From Oscillibacter sp. PC13 (GTDB taxonomy: Bacteria > Bacillota > Clostridia > Oscillospirales > Oscillospiraceae): a stretch of 64,000 bases of DNA. The stretch covers positions 1 to 64,000 of the forward strand of contig NZ_FOXE01000003.1 of NCBI RefSeq assembly GCF_900115635.1, in the 5' to 3' direction. Position numbers and translations under genes: made by a program. Positions 15,268 through 23,235 of the stretch are shown piece after piece. Under the pieces are notes generated by a model. The model searched no databases and was not told the origin of the DNA. It saw only the letters and a program-made list of their open reading frames with translations. How positions within the stretch are numbered: position 1 is the stretch's first letter; each line of letters opens with the position of its first letter.

Positions 15268-16547
15268 TGGCGCAGAAGCTGGATTTGCTGATCATCGGCA
15301 ATGGCGTTGCCGGAAACAATGCCGCCCTGACCGCACGCAGGATCAACCCGGACATGTCCATTATGATCCTGGGCAAGGAAAGCCATACGGAGTATGCGGC
15401 TCCCGCGCTGCCGGACTATCTTTCCGGCGAGCTGACCAAAGAGAAGATTTTGGTCAACACCTTTGAATCCTACGCTAAGCACGGCATTCAGGTGCACCTG
15501 AACGACGAGGTGGTGGAGATTGATCCGGCGGAAAAGCTGGTTATCACTGCCAGCGGCGCGGAATTTGAATACGGCAAGCTGATTGTGGCCACCGGCAGCT
15601 TTCCCATTCAGCTGCGCCGGATGAAAGGGACGAATCTGCCCGGCAACTTTGTGCTGAAGACCATCGATGATGTGGACGCCATGGTTGCTTATCCGGGCAA
15701 ACAGGCGGTCATCGTTGGATCCGGCGCCATCGGCCTGGAGGGCGGTCTTGCCCTGAAGGAGCGGGGCTATGAAAAGGTCACCGTGGTCGAGGCGCTGGAC
15801 TGGATCAGCATGAAGTCCTTTGACAAGGAGACCGCCGATGAAGTGGTGAAATCTCTGAACGAGAATGGCCTGGAGGTATACAGCGGTGAGGCCGTCATGG
15901 GCGTGGAAGGCACCGACAAGGTGCGGGCCGTCCGTACTTCCAAGCGGATCATCCCCTGCGATTTGATTTTGTGGGGCATTGGCGTCCGTCCCCGGGTGGA
16001 TCTGGCGCAGAAAACCGGCATCGCCCTGGGCGAGTTGGGCGGCATCCAGGTGGACGACTTTATGCGCACGAATCTCCCGGACATCTATGCCTGCGGCGAC
16101 TGCACCGAATCCACAGACCGGCTGAGCGGGAAAAAGGCGCTGAATCTCTTTTGGGAGCCTGCCGCCCGCGGCGGTATGGTGGCCGGCGCCAATTGTGCCG
16201 GCGTGGAGAAGGAGTTCAACGGCTCCATCGCGTTGTTCCTGACCTACATCGGCGAAACCTCTGTGGTGGCCTTCGGCAAGACGGAAAAGGATCTGGAGGG
16301 AACCAGCTATCAGGTTTTGGAGGACCGCAGCCACGGCTGGTACCGAAGGGTGCTGCTGCAGGACGGCAAGGTCATGGGCGCACAACTGGTGAATACCTTT
16401 GACGGTGTAAATGAGCTTTTGGATCAGGTGCAGAAAGAAGCACCGGTGGATCTGGAATTGCTGCAGCGGGAGGACTCCGGCAAATATGCGGCCATGCAGC
16501 TGTCTTTGGCTTCTTATATCAAGCAGCTGCGGAAGCAGGCGAAGTGA
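15267..16547 (+). CDS. FAD-dependent pyridine nucleotide oxidoreductase, AorC-like
   Basis: The 426-residue flavoprotein has an N-terminal FAD motif LLIIGNGVAGNNAALTARR, an NAD(P) motif AVIVGSGAIGLEGGLALKE, and the second FAD motif IYACGDCTES. It resembles NADH:rubredoxin reductase and the NAD-reducing AorC subunit. It likely exchanges electrons between NAD(P)H and the ferredoxin chain. The ATG overlaps the previous stop (TAATG). It is the last gene of the operon, which ends at the terminator 16567-16608. Direction of electron flow cannot be read from the sequence. Confidence 0.85.
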   Translation: MAQKLDLLIIGNGVAGNNAALTARRINPDMSIMILGKESHTEYAAPALPDYLSGELTKEKILVNTFESYAKHGIQVHLNDEVVEIDPAEKLVITASGAEFEYGKLIVATGSFPIQLRRMKGTNLPGNFVLKTIDDVDAMVAYPGKQAVIVGSGAIGLEGGLALKERGYEKVTVVEALDWISMKSFDKETADEVVKSLNENGLEVYSGEAVMGVEGTDKVRAVRTSKRIIPCDLILWGIGVRPRVDLAQKTGIALGELGGIQVDDFMRTNLPDIYACGDCTESTDRLSGKKALNLFWEPAARGGMVAGANCAGVEKEFNGSIALFLTYIGETSVVAFGKTEKDLEGTSYQVLEDRSHGWYRRVLLQDGKVMGAQLVNTFDGVNELLDQVQKEAPVDLELLQREDSGKYAAMQLSLASYIKQLRKQAK

Positions 16548-16566
16548 GAACCCCCCATTGAAAAGA

Positions 16567-16608
16567 CCCCCCTGGATGATCTTTGATCATCCAGGGGGGC
16601 TTTTTTTT
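16567..16608. terminator. Bidirectional terminator between the redox operon and the Moco operon
   Basis: A 15-bp perfect stem CCCCCCTGGATGATC / GATCATCCAGGGGGG with loop TTT is followed by eight T residues on the plus strand and preceded by AAAAG on the other. The two operons converge on it. Confidence 0.85.
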
Positions 16609-17098
16609 AACAGGGAGAGGCGGGGAGCTGATCCAGCAGAAGCCGGCAGACAGGCTCCAGATCTTCAAATCCGAACTGAGGCGCATCTGCCGCCAACGGC
16701 TCATCCGTAACCAGGGCAATCAGCTGATCTGGATACAGGCAGCGGAGCGTTTCAAACCCCTTCCGGTGGATTTCTATCTGCGGATAGTGAAGATTATGGT
16801 ATCCTTCAGTGAGAATCAGATCCACATCCCGCACATGAGCCAGGATCTCTGAAAAGTCTGTTGGACGGTTCAGCAGGACCGCGGCATGCGCCTGGTTTGC
16901 AATGGTTACCACATCTGCACCGGACTGGGTAAAGCGCCAGCTGTCCTTGCCCTCTTTGTCCATGTCAAACTCATGGCCGTCCTGTTTTAAAAGGGCCAGC
17001 CGGATGCCGCGGGCCTTCAGGGCAGGGATCAGACGCTCCAGAAAGGTGGTCTTTCCAACGCCGGACCAGCCGATAAAAGAGATGATGGGAGCCGTCAT
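16607..17098 (-). CDS. mobB: Molybdopterin-guanine dinucleotide biosynthesis adapter protein
   Basis: The 163-residue GTP-binding protein begins with the P-loop FIGWSGVGKTTFLERLIP, then LLKQDGHEFDMDKEGKDSW and VDLILTEGYH, all typical of MobB. MobB assists MobA in making the guanine dinucleotide cofactor. It starts 5 bases after mog and ends the seven-gene Moco operon at the shared terminator. mobA itself is separate at 7287, 8 kb away. Confidence 0.93.
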   Translation of the reverse strand: MTAPIISFIGWSGVGKTTFLERLIPALKARGIRLALLKQDGHEFDMDKEGKDSWRFTQSGADVVTIANQAHAAVLLNRPTDFSEILAHVRDVDLILTEGYHNLHYPQIEIHRKGFETLRCLYPDQLIALVTDEPLAADAPQFGFEDLEPVCRLLLDQLPASPC

Positions 17099-17103
17099 GA
17101 TGC

Positions 17104-17598
17104 TCAGCCCTCCACCGCGCAGTCATGCTTGGGACCGCGCAGCATTTCCAGGCCGTGCTCCAGAGCGGGGAGGACGGCGTTCAGGTTTTCCCGGATGGCC
17201 TTGGGGCTGCCGGGGAGGTTTACAATTAAGGTGCGGCCGCGGATACCGGCCTGTGCGCGGGACAGGCAGCCCCTGGGCGTGATTTTCATACTCTCGGCCC
17301 GCATGGCCTCCGGAATCCCGGGTGTCATCCGCTGACAGACGGAAAGCGTGGCCTCCGGCGTCACATCTCTAGGGGAGAGGCCTGTGCCGCCGGTGGTGAC
17401 GCACAGGGCAATATCCAAATCATCGGCGGCGTGCATGAGGGCCTGGGCAATCAGGGGCTGCTCGTCCGGAACCAGCTCCTTGTGACAGACAGCGTAACCC
17501 GCCGCTTCCAAAAGCTCCGCCACCAGCGGCCCGCCGGTATCCACGCGCTCGCCCGCAAATCCCTTATCGCTGACGGTAATGACAGCGGCAGTATACAT
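17104..17598 (-). CDS. mog: Molybdopterin adenylyltransferase (MogA/MoaB family)
   Basis: The 164-residue protein carries the MoCF fold: AAVITVSDKGFAGERVDTGG, LCVTTGGTGLSPRDVTPEAT and IVNLPGSPKA. It adenylylates molybdopterin before MoeA inserts molybdate. AAAGGAGG precedes the ATG by 7 bases. The gene follows the MoeA-like gene by 14 bases. Confidence 0.93.
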   Translation of the reverse strand: MYTAAVITVSDKGFAGERVDTGGPLVAELLEAAGYAVCHKELVPDEQPLIAQALMHAADDLDIALCVTTGGTGLSPRDVTPEATLSVCQRMTPGIPEAMRAESMKITPRGCLSRAQAGIRGRTLIVNLPGSPKAIRENLNAVLPALEHGLEMLRGPKHDCAVEG

Positions 17599-17612
17599 GA
17601 GAGACTCCTCCT

Positions 17613-18638
17613 TTAATGATGTCCAAAATTGCAGTTGGGGAAGTGGCAGACCGGGCAGTTCAAACAGAACCCGCCAAGACCGAAGTCTGCGATTTCCTCT
17701 GCAGTGATTTCAACTCCGGCAAACACCCGGGGCAAAAATACGTCCAAACTGGTAATGGGGGAGTGCATGGACGCGCCGGGGACGCCAATCAGCGTGACGG
17801 CATCCTCACAGTAAGCAATCGTCAGCATGTTGCCGGGCTGCATTGGGACGCCTTGGGTCACCACACGGGCACCGGTGCTGCGGATGGCAGTCGGCGTCAC
17901 ATCATCCGGGTCCACGCTCATTCCGCCGGTCAGCAGAATCAGTTCCGCGCCCTCTTCCCGCAGCTGATGAATTGCGCCCAGGATCATGCCGATATCATCG
18001 TCGCAGAAAACGGCATGAAGGTATTGCCCGCCAAGATGTTTGATTTTTGGGACGATAATTGGTTCCATTTTGTCTGGAATGCGCCCGTGGTAAATCTCGC
18101 CGCCGGTAATCACCAGGCCGCACCGAAGCGGACGGAAGGGCCGGACAGAGAGGACGGGGGCATTCGATACAGCAAGCGCCACCGCGCGCTCGACATTGGA
18201 ACGCTTGGTTACCAGAGGGACGATGCGGGCGCCTGCCAGCTTGTCCCCCGTGTGAACCGGCGTGAAGTTGCTGCGGCAGGCAATCGTGTAATCCGGGACC
18301 TGGTTGATGGCCCGCAGGGCACCCCCATTTACGCAGAAGAGACCGTCTGCGGCGGCGGTCAGCTGCATCTTTCCCTCGTGGGGGCCGGAGATTTGAATGC
18401 TTTCGTCACAGAGAACCTTTGATACCGCGATTGCGGCGTCATCCTCGTGTACCTCATCGGCCTCCGGCTCCCAGACGTAGATGTGGGCTTTGCCGATGTT
18501 CAGAAGCTCCGGAATATCCGCCTCTGTAATCACATGGCCACGGGGAAATTTCACGCCCTTAAAGCCGTCTGACAAAATCGCGGTCATATCGTGACAGAGG
18601 GTCTGACCAACGGCATCCTCCACACGGATTTTTCTCAT
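17613..18638 (-). CDS. MoeA-like molybdopterin-binding protein with C-terminal Cys/His tail
   Basis: The 341-residue protein has a central-to-C-terminal MoCF domain with LVITGGEIYHGRIPDK, LILLTGGMSVDPDD and VTLIGVPGAS. It lacks the full N-terminal MoeA fold of the real moeA at 20495. The extreme C-terminus reads GFCLNCPVCHFPNCNFGHH, four Cys spaced x2, x2, x4, plus His residues, a likely metal site. Such proteins accompany Mo-enzyme maturation in clostridia; the exact step is not known. Its ATG overlaps the MOSC stop (ATGA). Confidence 0.8.
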   Translation of the reverse strand: MRKIRVEDAVGQTLCHDMTAILSDGFKGVKFPRGHVITEADIPELLNIGKAHIYVWEPEADEVHEDDAAIAVSKVLCDESIQISGPHEGKMQLTAAADGLFCVNGGALRAINQVPDYTIACRSNFTPVHTGDKLAGARIVPLVTKRSNVERAVALAVSNAPVLSVRPFRPLRCGLVITGGEIYHGRIPDKMEPIIVPKIKHLGGQYLHAVFCDDDIGMILGAIHQLREEGAELILLTGGMSVDPDDVTPTAIRSTGARVVTQGVPMQPGNMLTIAYCEDAVTLIGVPGASMHSPITSLDVFLPRVFAGVEITAEEIADFGLGGFCLNCPVCHFPNCNFGHH

Positions 18639-19066
18639 GCAATCACCTCGATGATATCTCCCGGGCGGATAGTACCTTCTTTCCTTACGATGACAAAGAT
18701 CCCTTCCCGGGGCATGACGCAGTCACCGGTGAGTTTCCGGATGGCACAGCCTTGATGGCATTCCTTGCCGATTTGAGTGACCTCCAGCTCCGTTTCACCC
18801 ACTCGCAGGAGCGTTCCAACGGGAAGGGTGTAAAGGGTAATTCCCTCCGTAAGAATGTTTTCCGCAAAGGCGCCGGGCTGGATATCGGGCAGAATATGGC
18901 GGACTTTATCCACGCTTTCGTTTCCAAGCAGACTGATCTGCCGGTGCCAGTTCCCGGCATGGGCGTCTCCCACAATGCCGTGGTTGGACTTTACCTGAAT
19001 TTGAGTGACAGGGTGCTTCTGCACCCCCTTTTGTTCACTGATACACACTGCCAGGACCTTTGCCAT
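18635..19066 (-). CDS. MOSC domain protein
   Basis: The 143-residue protein is a single MOSC domain: a start KVLAVCISEQKGVQKHPV, then HGIVGDAHAG, QISLLGNESVD, and the conserved Cys in GKECHQGCAI. MOSC domains handle sulfur or the Moco sulfur ligand. The Cys in that motif fits persulfide or Moco binding. The start at 19066 lies 1 base after the moaC stop, with GGGAGG formed by the end of moaC. It is translationally coupled on both sides. Confidence 0.88.
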   Translation of the reverse strand: MAKVLAVCISEQKGVQKHPVTQIQVKSNHGIVGDAHAGNWHRQISLLGNESVDKVRHILPDIQPGAFAENILTEGITLYTLPVGTLLRVGETELEVTQIGKECHQGCAIRKLTGDCVMPREGIFVIVRKEGTIRPGDIIEVIA

Positions 19067-19067
19067 G

Positions 19068-19547
19068 TTACATTGCCTCCCTGATAAATGTTCCGGACTT
19101 TCCACCCGATTTTTGCAGCAGGCAAATCTGCTCAATTGTGATGTCCCGCTGAACGGCTTTACACATATCGTAGATCGTCAGCGCCGCTGCAGAGGCCGCC
19201 GTCAAAGCCTCCATCTCCACACCGGTCTCTCCCTTACACCGGGTGGTGGCCTGAATTTCGATGGTACTCTGCTCCCGATCAAGCCGGAAGGAGATATCCA
19301 CACCCGTCAGTGCAATGGGATGACACATCGGAATGAGTTCCCACGTCTTTTTCGCTGCCATGATGCCGGCTACCTGGGCCACTGCCAACACATCGCCCTT
19401 TTTCATTTTTCCGCTCTCCACCAGAGCGAAGGTCTCCGAATTCAAAACCACACGGCCCATGGCGGTGGCGGTACGCAGTGTGACATCTTTTGCAGAGACG
19501 TCTACCATCCGGGCACGGCCCTCGTCGTTAAAGTGTGTCAATTCCAT
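19068..19547 (-). CDS. moaC: Cyclic pyranopterin monophosphate synthase
   Basis: MoaC converts the MoaA product into cyclic pyranopterin monophosphate. The 159-residue protein is full length and shows [50 protein letters not shown] and the C-terminal [19 protein letters not shown], which encodes the last Gly-Gly of moaA, is its ribosome site, so translation is coupled. Confidence 0.97.
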   Translation of the reverse strand: MELTHFNDEGRARMVDVSAKDVTLRTATAMGRVVLNSETFALVESGKMKKGDVLAVAQVAGIMAAKKTWELIPMCHPIALTGVDISFRLDREQSTIEIQATTRCKGETGVEMEALTAASAAALTIYDMCKAVQRDITIEQICLLQKSGGKSGTFIREAM

Positions 19548-19550
19548 GGT

Positions 19551-20498
19551 TCAACCTCCAATTGCGTTCATATTGCGAAGACTTCCGCTGGCATTGCCGC
19601 CCTCCAGCTGATGACGCATGGGTTTGCCGCGGATAGCCGCTGCCACCGCGGCCTGCAGCGCAGCTCCATGAAGGCCGCGCAGAGGAATTTCGCTTGGAGA
19701 GTGAAGGCAGGGCTTCAGCTTTCCGTCCGCTGTGATGCGGATGCGGTTGCAGCTGGGACAAAAATGCTGGCTGATGGGGCTAATCAGGCCGACTGTGCCC
19801 TGGTAGCCCGGAATTTGATAAATGAAGGAAACGCCATCGCTGCCAACAGGTTTCAAGTCGGGAACCCGTTCCAGTACCGTTTGACTGGGAAGAAAATGGC
19901 TTTTGTCCCAGCCGGCACACTCACCGATGGGCATCAGCTCAATGAATCGAAGGGAAATGGCCTCATCCCTTGTCAACTCTACCAGAGATGGTATCTCATC
20001 ATCATTAAAACCGCCGATGAGGACGGTATTGAGCTTGGTGTGCCGGAAGCCCGCATCCCGGGCGGCCTGCAAACCGTCCAGTGCCTGTTGCAGGGAACCA
20101 CCCCGGGTAATGGAGTCATATTTTCCGGAACACAGGGTGTCCAAACTAATGTTCAGCCGATCAACGCCGGCTGCTTTCAGGTCACGGGCATATTTGGCCA
20201 GCAGCAAGCCGTTGGTGGTGATGCACAGCTCTTCCACACCGGAAATCCGGCGAATCCGGCGGCAAAAGTCCACAACTCCCAAGCGGACCAGAGGCTCACC
20301 GCCGGTCACGCGTACCTTGCGGATTCCACAGGCCACACAGGCCTGTACCATTTCCTCAAGCTCCTCAAAGGAGGCGATCTCCTGATGCTGCCGTTTCTCC
20401 ACGCCACCTTCCGGCATGCAATAGCGGCAGCGCAGGTTGCAGCGGTCTGTGACAGAAAGTCGGAGATATGTAATTTCTCTGCCAAAAGCGTCGTTCAT
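19551..20498 (-). CDS. moaA: GTP 3',8-cyclase
   Basis: MoaA is the radical SAM enzyme that opens molybdopterin synthesis from GTP. The 315-residue protein has the N-terminal cluster CNLRCRYC, the TGGEPLVR motif, the C-terminal second cluster CPSCNRIRITADGKLKPCL, and the terminal Gly-Gly that MoaA needs. All parts for activity are present. Its ATG overlaps the moeA stop (ATGA). Confidence 0.97.
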   Translation of the reverse strand: MNDAFGREITYLRLSVTDRCNLRCRYCMPEGGVEKRQHQEIASFEELEEMVQACVACGIRKVRVTGGEPLVRLGVVDFCRRIRRISGVEELCITTNGLLLAKYARDLKAAGVDRLNISLDTLCSGKYDSITRGGSLQQALDGLQAARDAGFRHTKLNTVLIGGFNDDEIPSLVELTRDEAISLRFIELMPIGECAGWDKSHFLPSQTVLERVPDLKPVGSDGVSFIYQIPGYQGTVGLISPISQHFCPSCNRIRITADGKLKPCLHSPSEIPLRGLHGAALQAAVAAAIRGKPMRHQLEGGNASGSLRNMNAIGG

Positions 20499-21712
20499 AT
20501 CGTAATCCTGTAAGCCTTTACCATAGTACCCGCGTCCAGCGGGGGAGAACCGGCGGGAATTTCCGCCAGTAAATCACACTGCAGAAGCGAGGAGACCGAT
20601 CCATTTCCCTGGCTGCGGTTTTCCAGGAAAAAGGCCGTGCCGCCTTCCACAGACAGGTGGCCCCGCAGAAAACGCATCTGGGGGCTTGCTTTTTTCAGCG
20701 GTTTTTTCAACTGTACCTGGATTGTCTCATATTGAAGATCACTCCGTCCGCACAGCTTTCGGATATACGGGCTGGCAACCCGCAGAAGTCCGATGGCAGC
20801 GGCGCCGGGGTTACCGGAGAGCCCCAGGATTACCTTGCCGTTCTTCACACCGGCCATCATAGATCCACCCGGCTTAAAGGCCAGCTTTTTAAAGAGAATC
20901 TCCGCACCGGCCCGTACAGAGGCAACTTTCGTGTAGTCGTAATCTCCAACGGAGGCTCCGCCGGTGGTGATGACCATATCCGCCGTATCCAACTCCCGGG
21001 CAATCCGGGCGGAGATGGCGTCAGGGTTGTCCGCTACCGTGCCGCCGTCCAGTACCTCGACGCCCAAATCCCGGAGAAGGCCGCCGAGCGTGTAAAGGTT
21101 TGTGCTGTATATTTTTCCGCCGGGCAAGGGGCTGCCTACCTGCACCAGTTCTGATCCGGTGCTGATCACCGAGACCACAGGACGCCGATAGACCTGCACG
21201 GATGAAAATCCCTGTCCGGCCAGCACACCCATCAATGGGCCGGTAATCAACGTTCCTTTTTGGGCCAAAAGGGTTCCAACCGACACATCTTCCCCCATCG
21301 CCACGATGTTGCCGGGATTGTACGGGGAAGAAAGCGAGACCGTCTCAGCCGTAAAGACAGTTTCCTCATATTTGACAATGGTATCAGCACCGGAGGGAAC
21401 CGGTGCGCCGGTTAAAATTTTGGAAGCCGATCCGGCTGTTACGGGCATTGTGGGGACTGTACCGGCGGGCAACTCCTCCAAAATACGGAGAACCACCGGA
21501 TGCTCCGGTGAAGCAGAGACTGTGTCGGCACTGCGGAAGGCATAGCCGTCATAGGGGCTTCTGGCAAACGGCGGGACGGGCAGCCTGGCGGTTACATCCT
21601 CGGCCAGAACGCAGCCATAGGTGGAAAACAGGGGAAGGGTATGTGTTTTACATGTTTCAGATACATCTAAAAGCAGCTGCATGCCGTTATCAGCGGAAAG
21701 ACGATGCTTCAT
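20495..21712 (-). CDS. moeA: Molybdopterin molybdenumtransferase
   Basis: MoeA inserts molybdate into adenylylated molybdopterin. The 405-residue protein has the MoeA opening (LAEDVTARLPVPPFARSPYDGYAF), ILTGAPVPSGADTIV, the MoCF motif SVISTGSELV, TTGGASVGDYD and GLSGNPGAAAIG. It is the first gene of the Moco operon, with AAAGGAG upstream and a long structured leader before it that ends in a terminator. Confidence 0.96.
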   Translation of the reverse strand: MKHRLSADNGMQLLLDVSETCKTHTLPLFSTYGCVLAEDVTARLPVPPFARSPYDGYAFRSADTVSASPEHPVVLRILEELPAGTVPTMPVTAGSASKILTGAPVPSGADTIVKYEETVFTAETVSLSSPYNPGNIVAMGEDVSVGTLLAQKGTLITGPLMGVLAGQGFSSVQVYRRPVVSVISTGSELVQVGSPLPGGKIYSTNLYTLGGLLRDLGVEVLDGGTVADNPDAISARIARELDTADMVITTGGASVGDYDYTKVASVRAGAEILFKKLAFKPGGSMMAGVKNGKVILGLSGNPGAAAIGLLRVASPYIRKLCGRSDLQYETIQVQLKKPLKKASPQMRFLRGHLSVEGGTAFFLENRSQGNGSVSSLLQCDLLAEIPAGSPPLDAGTMVKAYRITI

Positions 21713-21972
21713 GATGAGGCACTCCTTTTATGATTCACATCAAAATACAACAAAAAAACAGCAGCCTGTTGGAAAAAAACAGGCTGCTGCACAACGCAGA
21801 AAACAGGGGGAATCCCCCTGAAGCACACTGTCTCCTTCTCAAACACGGAAAGCTGTGCCGTTTCCAGCAGAGCTCTTATGCGCCGCAAAGGCAGCGCTTG
21901 GCCCAGTGACCATCGGAACAGTTGTCCCATTAGGTCAAGAGGCTCGGAAACTATAAAATTAACAGGCCATCT
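21713..21972 (-). ncRNA. Structured leader of moeA, candidate Moco riboswitch
   Basis: About 260 bases run from the predicted start near 21972 to moeA. In transcript order they hold the segment GAGCCTCTTGACC, a 5-bp hairpin GGGAC/GTTCC nested in GACC/GGTC, TGGGCCAAG, a 7-bp stem GCGCTGC/GCGGCGC, a 5-bp stem TGCTG/CGGCA closed by a GAAA tetraloop, then CAGGGGG/CCCCCTG and finally a 12-bp terminator with seven T residues. CTCTT and AAGAG can close the core. A GNRA loop, a conserved-looking multi-stem core and an attenuator before Moco genes match what is known of the Moco RNA motif. I could not run a covariance search. Confidence 0.6.
21751..21789 (-). terminator. Attenuator-type terminator in the moeA leader
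   Basis: A 12-bp stem CAGCAGCCTGTT / AACAGGCTGCTG with an 8-base loop is followed on the minus strand by TTTTTTT. It lies 40 bases before the moeA ATG and downstream of the operon promoter, so it must be regulated or leaky. Confidence 0.75.
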
Positions 21973-21978
21973 GAGATT

Positions 21979-22007
21979 AGAATACATTTCTTCTGATAAA
22001 AAGTCAA
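21979..22007 (-). promoter_or_regulatory. Sigma-A promoter of the Moco operon
   Basis: On the minus strand TTGACT and TATTCT are separated by 17 bases. It lies 90 bases beyond the end of the superoxide dismutase gene and 267 bases before moeA. Confidence 0.65.
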
Positions 22008-22096
22008 TATGAGAATGAGATAAGAGAGCTGCCGAAGAAAAATATGCATCTGTAAAGCGGCATCCACGGCAGAAATGAAAAACCGGAAGATCGCTT

Positions 22097-22747
22097 CTAC
22101 CGGAGTGGAGCAGGTGGTGGACGCAAGGCATGTGCGGACAAAAAGCGTTGGTTTGCTTTTTGCCAGTCGAGATTGGAGAGCCAGGCGAGAAGATAGGCAT
22201 TTAAGTCAAAATGGTGATGAACGGAATAGGCGTGCTCCCAGAGATCGATAAGAAAAATTGGATGGACAGAAGAGAGGGGAACTGTCTGATTATCCTTGGT
22301 TGTGACAAGATGGAGATCACCGGTTCCCTCAGATACCAGCCATAACCAGCCGGAACCATGGATGCTGGCTGCGGCCTCCGTTAAAAGCTGAAAAAAATGA
22401 TGAATGGATCCATATGTGGAGGTTAATTTTTCTGCCAGCGGGCTGTGTGGAGAGAACACAGGAGCGGGCGTTATGCTGTCGAAATAGAGTTGATGATTAT
22501 AAACAGCTCCTGCGGCGTCCTGTATCTGCTCAACCTGCGCAACGGGCAAATTGATGTCCGCTGTCAAAAGCTCTTCCAGACTCAAATGGGTCAGGCGGTG
22601 CTGTACCACCAACTGGTTCAAGCGGTCGACCGCACTCTGGTAGTATTGGTTGTGGTGAAAGTACAGTGTATTTGCGTCACAGCAGGGTATCATGGAGAGA
22701 TAGGAATAGGGAAGCGGAACCACTTCAAATGGATAGTATTGATTCAT
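22097..22747 (-). CDS. Iron/manganese superoxide dismutase
   Basis: The 216-residue protein is a Fe/Mn SOD. The four metal ligands are recognisable: His in YFHHN, His in YNHQLYF, and Asp and His in FLIDLWEHAYS. GSGWLWLV, typical of the second half, is present. The usual Trp after NHxxF is missing, which marks a divergent branch. A tail of about 15 residues rich in Pro and Arg follows the fold. It removes superoxide, sensible in an oxygen-sensitive organism. The start at 22747 is chosen because GGAGG lies 7 bases upstream, whereas the ATG at 22753 is too close to it. Confidence 0.88.
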   Translation of the reverse strand: MNQYYPFEVVPLPYSYLSMIPCCDANTLYFHHNQYYQSAVDRLNQLVVQHRLTHLSLEELLTADINLPVAQVEQIQDAAGAVYNHQLYFDSITPAPVFSPHSPLAEKLTSTYGSIHHFFQLLTEAAASIHGSGWLWLVSEGTGDLHLVTTKDNQTVPLSSVHPIFLIDLWEHAYSVHHHFDLNAYLLAWLSNLDWQKANQRFLSAHALRPPPAPLR

Positions 22748-22869
22748 ACCCATACCTCCTTTTGAAAAATGACAATTGGTCTCTCCTATAAAAGATAAGG
22801 AGGTATGATCAGACTATGAAAAAGATATCAAAACGGTGCATCAGAAGGAAGCACACATCTTTGTATGGC

Positions 22870-22911
22870 AAAACAAAAGGCCACTCAAAACCTTGCGGCA
22901 TTGAGTGGCTT
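22870..22911 (-). terminator. Terminator of tRNA-Arg
   Basis: GCCACTCAA pairs with TTGAGTGGC around a loop of about 12 bases, directly after the tRNA CCA, followed on the minus strand by a T-rich run. Confidence 0.7.
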
Positions 22912-22912
22912 T

Positions 22913-22989
22913 TGGTACGCCCTGAGGGATTCGAACCCCCGGCCTTCTGGTCCGTAGCCAGACGCTCTATCCAGCTGAGCTAAGGGCGC
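22913..22989 (-). tRNA. tRNA-Arg (anticodon ACG)
   Basis: The minus strand gives a complete 77-base cloverleaf. The acceptor stem GCGCCCT pairs with AGGGCGT, the D arm contains AGCTCAGCTGGATAGAGC, the anticodon stem-loop is CTGGCTACGGACCAG and the T arm contains GGTTCGAATCC. The 3' CCA is encoded. Confidence 0.97.
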
Positions 22990-23173
22990 GTGTCTTTCAG
23001 ACAGCTTTATTATATTAGCACGGCTTTTTCTGAAATGCAAGAGTTTTTTTGAAATTTTGCATTTTTTTAAAAAAGAGGTGCTTCATAAGAAAACAAACGG
23101 GAAAACGAACGTGCAGAAATACCGGTGTTTTACTTGAAACAACGAATTTGAAAAGGAGCTTTTTCAGGTATAC

Positions 23174-23202
23174 TTGTAAACAGAAGATTTCTGTGCTAAA
23201 GT
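23174..23202 (+). promoter_or_regulatory. Promoter of the coiled-coil gene with an internal inverted repeat
   Basis: TTGTAA and TAAAGT are separated by 17 bases. The spacer contains ACAGAA GAT TTCTGT (23180-23194), a perfect 6-bp inverted repeat that could be an operator. Confidence 0.5.
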
Positions 23203-23235
23203 AAACACAATATAGAAAAAGAAAGTGGTGGGCTG

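Noticed and set aside
21709-22200. A 163-residue minus-strand frame covering the moeA leader
   Set aside because: It begins inside the superoxide dismutase gene in another frame, lacks a ribosome site, and covers the promoter, structured leader and terminator.
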